Shown here piece by piece: positions 34,950 to 38,849 of a stretch of DNA of 38,849 bases (within the stretch, counting starts at the first letter, position 1; the number at the start of each line of letters is the position of its first letter). The translations under genes were made by a program, and so were the position numbers. The DNA is taken from positions 1-38,849 of the IMG/VR virus record IMGVR_UViG_3300023179_002684. The stretch is one strand, 5' to 3'. Source of the DNA: a virus. The notes under the pieces were generated by a model, which was given only the letters and a program-made list of their open reading frames with translations, was not told the origin of the DNA and ran no database searches.

Positions 34950-35075
34950 ATGACCTACACGCATGAGCAACAATTACGGCTCGCATGGATAACAAAATAC
35001 GGAAGCCCCGAAGGGTATCACAAAGCAACACAACTAGAGAAAGAAGAAATACTAAATGAAACTAACAATAACTAG
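34950..35075 (+). CDS. Small helical protein
   Basis: This 41-residue protein (MTYTHEQQLRLAWITKYGSP EGY) is polar and helical. It is tightly packed between two genes and overlaps the next by 20 nt. Function unknown. Confidence 0.55.
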   Translation: MTYTHEQQLRLAWITKYGSPEGYHKATQLEKEEILNETNNN

Positions 35076-35238
35076 CATGGCAGGCAATACTTCTAGCATG
35101 GAATTGCCAACTAAAGAAGATGTTTATTATTTTATTGACTTGTATAAATCAGCATTGAAAAAAAATCAGCGAGTAAAAATTACTTGCGATATTCTTGGAA
35201 TTGACGGGTATTTACAAGGCACTAAACCAATACGCTAA
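35056..35238 (+). CDS. Small hypothetical protein
   Basis: This 60-residue protein (KLTITSMAGNTSSMELPTKE then VKITCDILGIDGYLQG) is beta-rich, with helix DVYYFIDLYKSALKK in the middle. It is the last gene of the operon and is followed by a strong terminator. Confidence 0.65.
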   Translation: MKLTITSMAGNTSSMELPTKEDVYYFIDLYKSALKKNQRVKITCDILGIDGYLQGTKPIR

Positions 35239-35245
35239 AGCCCTC

Positions 35246-35290
35246 TAGTGCGATCTCTCCAATAGTGGTCGCACTATTTTTTTTGTATTT
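35246..35290 (+). terminator. Strong intrinsic terminator
   Basis: TAGTGCGA (35246-35253) pairs with TCGCACTA (35269-35276) and is followed by TTTTTTTT (35277-35284). It closes the divergent rightward operon. Confidence 0.92.
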
Positions 35291-35344
35291 TTTTTCTAAA
35301 TCATGCATCATACATCTTAGAAAAATATTCAGATTTTTATGAAA

Positions 35345-35716
35345 TTAGGAAATTGACCAGAACTTCTTCATGTCTGGCAAAGAAGCGGGATTTTTGGTTT
35401 TTATGCCTGCTCTACTATATGCAGCCCTAGCACCAGCATCATTATCTATAGCAAGATCCACAGATCCTTTTAATCTCTCTGCAACTTCAGCCTTATGCTT
35501 GTTAGATTCACGGGTAGAGTATGGATTCATAATCAACCTAGAGTATTTGACACCTGCTGCTCTTAATGCTCTAACAGTTTCTGCTCTTTGAGAATTTGGC
35601 CTACCAGTTACAATAATAATAGATCCAGGCAGGGCATTAACATAATCTATAACCCTACGAATCGGGCGGGTACCGTAACGAAGCAATGTATCATCAATAT
35701 CTACAATAGTAGCCAT
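35345..35716 (-). CDS. HAD-superfamily phosphatase
   Basis: This 123-residue protein has motif I VDIDDTLL (Asp6, Asp8), motif II IVTGR (Thr37), a Lys near 74 for motif III and IDND near 90-93 for motif IV. These mark HAD phosphatases, similar to the 3'-phosphatase half of phage polynucleotide kinase. It may repair RNA or DNA ends. The start is leaderless from a divergent promoter. Confidence 0.85.
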   Translation of the reverse strand: MATIVDIDDTLLRYGTRPIRRVIDYVNALPGSIIIVTGRPNSQRAETVRALRAAGVKYSRLIMNPYSTRESNKHKAEVAERLKGSVDLAIDNDAGARAAYSRAGIKTKNPASLPDMKKFWSIS

Positions 35717-35722
35717 AACCTC

Positions 35723-35744
35723 ATTATACCTAATTTGCTATAAT
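35723..35744. promoter_or_regulatory. Overlapping divergent leaderless promoters
   Basis: On the - strand TATAAT (35728-35723) lies 6 nt before the HAD gene ATG. On the + strand TGCTATAAT (35736-35744) lies 6 nt before the ATG at 35751. Both transcripts should be leaderless. Confidence 0.8.
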
Positions 35745-35750
35745 GAAAAC

Positions 35751-35948
35751 ATGACAAACCCCACATCCTGTATCCACGTATACGAATATGTCAATTCCGA
35801 GGTTTGCCCTCATTGTGGGCGGTATACACATGAACCAGATCGTGAACTACACTATAAACTCTTTAAGCAATATTATGATGAAGGAAAACATCTAGCCTAC
35901 AAATGCCCAATCGAGGGCGGTACCATAAGAGGCTGGTGGTCTATATAA
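35751..35948 (+). CDS. Zinc ribbon-like protein
   Basis: This 65-residue protein has CIHVYEYVNSEVCPHCGRYT, a compact Cys/His site, and ends YKCPIEGGTIRGWWSI. The start is leaderless. Function unknown. Confidence 0.7.
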   Translation: MTNPTSCIHVYEYVNSEVCPHCGRYTHEPDRELHYKLFKQYYDEGKHLAYKCPIEGGTIRGWWSI

Positions 35949-36028
35949 AATACGCTATAGCACTCTTAATCCTGATATTTGGTTTGTTAAATTATTTTGC
36001 TTATTTGCAAAAAATCGGCGGGGTATAA
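35936..36028 (+). CDS. Possible membrane micro-protein
   Basis: This 30-residue peptide (GTG start) has one membrane segment (AIALLILIFGLLNYFAYL). It overlaps the end of the previous gene. No clear ribosome site is seen, so it is a weak call. Confidence 0.35.
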   Translation: MVYIKYAIALLILIFGLLNYFAYLQKIGGV

Positions 36029-36034
36029 AAAACC

Positions 36035-36241
36035 CTACCACTTTCCAACTGGACATTTAGCATGTTCCAACTTTGTCTTTAACTGCATAAAACATCCACA
36101 TTTAGCACAACGTTCTGATTTTGGTTTAAAAAACTCACATGTCCGACATATGGCTAATCTGCTTTCTTTTAATTCTTCTCCAGACCTTGGCGCATTTGGA
36201 TTTAATAGATCCCAGGGTTTGACTTCACGTTCTTCATCCAT
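36035..36241 (-). CDS. DUF6171-like zinc protein
   Basis: This 68-residue protein has CRTCEFFKPKSERCAKCGCF and AKCPVGKW, a four-Cys zinc site typical of the small family found near phage tail genes. A TATAAT box 7 nt before 36241 supports that start (an ATG 9 nt further up would overlap the box). Confidence 0.7.
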   Translation of the reverse strand: MDEEREVKPWDLLNPNAPRSGEELKESRLAICRTCEFFKPKSERCAKCGCFMQLKTKLEHAKCPVGKW

Positions 36242-36357
36242 ACTAGCCATTATATAGCATATGAGAATATAAAACCAGAACCTTGACGCTAGTCGTATCT
36301 TTGATTCGTATTAGTCATTGATGGTTTGTTATTCTTTTTGCGCCCCGCCGAAATACG

Positions 36358-36366
36358 TGATATAAT
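36358..36366 (+). promoter_or_regulatory. Extended -10 promoter, near-leaderless
   Basis: TGATATAAT (36358-36366) lies 9 nt before the ATG at 36376, so the leader would be only 2-3 nt. A TTGCGC sits at the -35 distance. Confidence 0.6.
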
Positions 36367-36375
36367 TTCCACATT

Positions 36376-36603
36376 ATGTCACCACAGGAATGGGCTGGAT
36401 TCGTTGCAACGATCATAGGAATCGTCGGCTCGGTGGGACTAGTTTTGAGGTGGATCTTGAAAAAATATGTGCAGGAAATAATGGCAGAACTAAAGCCAAA
36501 CAGTGGATCTTCAATGAAAGATCAAGTAACACGGCTTGAGGATAAAGTCGATAAACTATACGACGCTATTTTGATTCATCTTGAAGATCACGCTAATAAG
36601 TAA
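36376..36603 (+). CDS. Membrane/coiled-coil protein, holin-like
   Basis: This 75-residue protein has a membrane segment (WAGFVATIIGIVGSVGLVLR), then KKYVQEIMAELKPNSGSSMKD and a coiled coil (QVTRLEDKVDKLYDAIL). This LKPN-GSS plus coiled-coil layout is typical of small phage membrane proteins placed by tail or lysis genes and sometimes called holins. Confidence 0.65.
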   Translation: MSPQEWAGFVATIIGIVGSVGLVLRWILKKYVQEIMAELKPNSGSSMKDQVTRLEDKVDKLYDAILIHLEDHANK

Positions 36604-36751
36604 CTATATATTATATATATTATATTCTTTTACTATTTTCTCTCTTAATTAATTATTATACACGCACTAATTATTATTGTCAAGCAAATACCCTCACTTT
36701 TTGAAAAAATTTACCTAATCGTTATAAACTTTTATTTATTGTCCTAAATAA

Positions 36752-36832
36752 TGTTAGAATGAACGTGCTGGCCCGTCAGGTTGCTCTCTACCCACCCCCA
36801 CTGCCCCTGACGGGTTCAGCCTTATTTTTATG
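36752..36832 (+). promoter_or_regulatory. Extended -10 promoter with long hairpin
   Basis: TGTTAGAAT (36752-36760) should start RNA near 36767. Then GCTG plus CCCGTCAGG (36772-36780) pair with CCTGACGGG plus CAGC (36806-36818) around a 25-nt pyrimidine-rich loop, followed by CTTATTTTTA. It may be a short RNA or a terminator/attenuator before the tail operon. The wider 36604-36751 stretch is AT-rich with nothing else convincing. Confidence 0.55.
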
Positions 36833-36839
36833 ATATAAT
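36831..36839 (+). promoter_or_regulatory. Extended -10 promoter of the tail operon
   Basis: TGATATAAT (36831-36839) lies 8 nt before the ATG at 36848, again leaving almost no leader. Confidence 0.65.
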
Positions 36840-36847
36840 CAAACATT

Positions 36848-37258
36848 ATGACCGAAAAATCCTTTGTTGTTTCTGACACCTATAAATTCGGAGCGAATCC
36901 AGCCACTATTCAATGGAATGTTGTTCGTGGCGACACTGCTACGCTAAAGGTTGATTTCTTAGATGATGACGAAGTAACAAAATGGAATATATCTACTTGG
37001 GATTTTGAGGCTACTGCTTATGATGCAAGTGGCGATGTATTAGATGAATTATCTGTGACTGCTACTACTGGATCCGTTACTATTACTGCCCCCGCCTCAT
37101 TGACGGAAAAATGGGGAACTACTTATAAAACCGTTGTGGCAGAACTACCTTTTGATTTAACAGCACACATTCCAGTATCTGGTGAAGATACATCTTGGAC
37201 ACCAGTTATTGGTACAATTAGAGTATTGGGAGATGTAACTCCAGGAGGATCGTTATGA
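36848..37258 (+). CDS. Baseplate/tail protein, BppU-like N-terminal domain
   Basis: This 136-residue beta-rich protein has NVVRGDTATLKVDFLDDDEV TKWNIS, which resembles the N-terminal domain of baseplate upper proteins. GDT and a later ITAPASL are shared in layout with the 37350 gene. A structural role at the tail tip or baseplate is likely. Confidence 0.7.
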   Translation: MTEKSFVVSDTYKFGANPATIQWNVVRGDTATLKVDFLDDDEVTKWNISTWDFEATAYDASGDVLDELSVTATTGSVTITAPASLTEKWGTTYKTVVAELPFDLTAHIPVSGEDTSWTPVIGTIRVLGDVTPGGSL

Positions 37259-37350
37259 CTTTGCCTACCGTCGTAAAAATTAGTGATACACGCACTGACA
37301 TTCCGCCTGTTATTAAAGTAGACGGAAAGATTTATAAGGTGTCACGCTAA
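37255..37350 (+). CDS. Very small tail-region protein
   Basis: This 31-residue protein (TLPTVVKISDTRTDIPPVIK VDGKIYKVSR) overlaps the upstream stop (ATGA) and the downstream start (TAATG), with CCAGGAGG before it. Translation coupling makes it credible. It may be a linker or decoration peptide. Confidence 0.65.
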   Translation: MTLPTVVKISDTRTDIPPVIKVDGKIYKVSR

Positions 37351-37700
37351 TGGCATTTCCAGCAACATATAATTTTAGTTACTACCGTGGAGATACAAAC
37401 CAATTTGTAATTCGTCCAAAGAATTCTGACGGATCTGCTTTTGACCTTGCTGGTTATGATGCAGATTTTTTTATTGCTACCGCCCGTGGTGCTGCAACAA
37501 GCGTTGTTCAGTATGAAGCACAGGCAGTAGTAGATTCAACAAATGATTTAGTTACATGCACGATTCTGCCAGGTGTTGGATCACAACTTGCTCCAGGAAC
37601 TTATGTTTATGACGTACAGGTTGATTCTGGTGCTTCTCTTGTTTACACATTGCTAACTGGCACCATCACTGTAACAGAGCAGGTTTCGGGTGCTGTGTAA
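37350..37700 (+). CDS. Baseplate/tail protein (BppU-like paralogue)
   Basis: This 116-residue protein has NFSYYRGDTNQFVIRPKNSD GSAFDLAGYDADF and TYVYDVQVDSGASLVYTLLT GTITV, a beta-sandwich like the 36848 gene. It appears to be a paralogue. Coupled to both neighbours. Confidence 0.75.
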   Translation: MAFPATYNFSYYRGDTNQFVIRPKNSDGSAFDLAGYDADFFIATARGAATSVVQYEAQAVVDSTNDLVTCTILPGVGSQLAPGTYVYDVQVDSGASLVYTLLTGTITVTEQVSGAV

Positions 37701-38266
37701 TGCCAGAAGTATTATTGTCAAATGACGACATTACAGTATTAGGTCCACCAACAACAATAGAATTACTTGTAGATATTGGACCACAAGGAATTCGTGGTAG
37801 CCAGGTATTTGTTGGTACTGGAAATCCAAATAGTATTGAAATTGGACAAGAGCCAGAACTTAACGATTTATTTATAAATACATCTCCAGGTGCAAACTAT
37901 GGATATTTATATCAATACGTTTCTGAGCCAGGTGGAGTTACCTGGATTGAAATACTAAAAATGAATCCAACAATTTATAGCAAAAATCACTCTGTTACAT
38001 TTACCAGTGGTACTGCAGAAGTAATTATTCCTATTGCTGATATCACAACCACAGAAACAGCGCTTATAGCCGATAACTTTAGCATTCAGTATAGTATTGC
38101 CCATGACAGTCCAGTAGCCTCTACAATGACCCTTGTAAGCGCTACAACATCTGATTTGGTAATAGATCTAGAGGCAGTAGAATATGTAAGTAGCGCTTGG
38201 TCTAATTTGGCCGAGGAAGTAGTTGTCCACTTTTTTATTACGATAGTCGAAGCAGGCGAATCGTAA
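37700..38266 (+). CDS. Minor tail / fibre protein
   Basis: This 188-residue protein has a short collagen-like start (GPQGIRGSQ), then GNPNSIEIGQEPELNDLFIN TSPGANYGYLYQYV and a beta-rich C-terminal domain. The GPQGIRG element followed by a small head domain is common in phage fibres. Coupled to the previous gene by TAATG. Confidence 0.75.
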   Translation: MPEVLLSNDDITVLGPPTTIELLVDIGPQGIRGSQVFVGTGNPNSIEIGQEPELNDLFINTSPGANYGYLYQYVSEPGGVTWIEILKMNPTIYSKNHSVTFTSGTAEVIIPIADITTTETALIADNFSIQYSIAHDSPVASTMTLVSATTSDLVIDLEAVEYVSSAWSNLAEEVVVHFFITIVEAGES

Positions 38267-38271
38267 GAATG

Positions 38272-38280
38272 TGGTATAAT
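38272..38280 (+). promoter_or_regulatory. Extended -10 promoter
   Basis: TGGTATAAT (38272-38280) lies upstream of GAGAGGTGATCC, an unusually long anti-16S match, and the ATG at 38298. Confidence 0.65.
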
Positions 38281-38297
38281 TTTCGAGAGGTGATCCT

Positions 38298-38849
38298 ATG
38301 GCAGTAGAAAGTATTGGCACGATATACAGTGTTAATATCCCAGGCTTAACAGATTCAGCAGATATTCAAAATGCGTTTAAGGCATATCATTATGGCGCAT
38401 ATACTTCTATTGCAACTACCGCTGGAATTGGTTCTGGTGGTATCGCTTATTGGCTAAAAGGAATTGAAGACGATATTGCATTGCTAGAAGCACGTCCATC
38501 ATCAGGTGGAGATGCAACATCAAGTGCTCCAGTCGCTGGAGACTTTACGCCATCAGGAATTCCAGATGGTTATATCTGGGTTGATCTTGATGGATCAATG
38601 ACAAGTTCTGTTATTGGTGCTACTGCAGTCTATAATAACAATGCACCTACATCAGGTTTAACATCAGGAATTATTTGGGTAGATAAAGATTCATCTACTT
38701 CTACAACTGGTAATCCATTTATTCCTTCTGCAATTATTGCAGCAAAAGGAGATTTACTGGCGGGTAGTGCAAATGATACTGTAGTGGTTCTAACAGTTGG
38801 AAGCAATGGACAATATCTAAAAGCAGACTCAAGTACTACAAGTGGACTT
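38298..38849 (+). CDS. Tail fibre protein, partial (cut by window end)
   Basis: At least 184 residues are seen, open through the window end. It has a long helix early (EDDIALLEARPS), two related segments (GIPDGYIWVDLDGSM and GLTSGIIWVDKDSS) and then KGDLLAGSANDTVVVLTVGS NGQYLKADSS, a fibre repeat common in phage tails. It likely forms part of the receptor-binding apparatus. Confidence 0.8.
   Translation, partial: MAVESIGTIYSVNIPGLTDSADIQNAFKAYHYGAYTSIATTAGIGSGGIAYWLKGIEDDIALLEARPSSGGDATSSAPVAGDFTPSGIPDGYIWVDLDGSMTSSVIGATAVYNNNAPTSGLTSGIIWVDKDSSTSTTGNPFIPSAIIAAKGDLLAGSANDTVVVLTVGSNGQYLKADSSTTSGL

Noticed and set aside
1-38849. Integrase, repressor or excise genes for a temperate lifestyle
   Set aside because: None is recognisable, so the stoperator comparison is by layout only and lifestyle stays open.

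Overview
This window looks like part of a tailed-phage genome, or a very phage-like contig, from an AT-rich actinobacterial host. The host call rests on a WhiB-family protein with the four-cysteine and GxWGG signature (7062-7343), a DUF7455-type zinc protein, many short densely packed genes of actinophage type, and widespread leaderless promoters. No terminase, major capsid, DNA polymerase, integrase or repressor was recognised, so the window covers only part of the genome. A freshwater Nanopelagicales-type host would fit the base composition, but that is a guess.

Layout. (1) 1-10,108, + strand: a secreted subtilase, an Hsp20 chaperone, an FmdB zinc ribbon, a nuclease, a thioredoxin, proteins with prohead/portal-associated accessory domains, a glycosyltransferase, WhiB, a pyrimidine-dimer-glycosylase-like protein, a XapX membrane protein and a holin-like protein, ending at a clear terminator. 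(2) 10,155-18,806, mostly - strand: a surface-glycan style cluster with several glycosyltransferases, a PIG-L deacetylase, two FkbM methyltransferases and a CgeB-like protein. One Stealth-like gene lies divergently on + (15,128-15,820). An endonuclease VII gene sits directly behind tRNA-Gly and tRNA-Met. (3) 18,842-21,916, - strand: two tail-fibre-like proteins and many small membrane or zinc-binding proteins. (4) 22,050-22,805: a 750-bp non-coding control region packed with repeats, promoters and hairpins. (5) 22,807-33,929, - strand: about 30 small accessory genes in short operons (DUF932, Api92-like, a frame-shifted GP88-like gene, paralogous small proteins) plus tRNA-Asp. (6) 34,246-35,238, + strand: a divergent operon of very small genes. 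(7) 35,345-36,603: a HAD phosphatase, zinc proteins and a membrane/coiled-coil protein. (8) 36,848-38,849, + strand: tail/baseplate and fibre genes, the last one cut by the window end.

Regulation is the most striking part. At least ten genes have a -10 box exactly 6 nt before the start codon, so transcription should begin on the start codon. The 21.9-34.4 kb region carries several repeated intergenic elements that appear to work as modules. They include a hairpin family (CCTGAGCA stem, loop starting YG and ending AAAC; 7 copies, one with a compensating stem change) and a one-directional 14-bp box GTGGCGGCAAATTT (6 copies, each just behind a hairpin), reminiscent of mycobacteriophage stoperators. 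They also include six perfect TGTGA-N6-TCACA palindromes (CRP/GlxR type) and a promoter subset with TGTCAGT inside the spacer. Together these suggest a multi-operon early/accessory region under coordinated control, possibly tied to host cAMP-type regulation.
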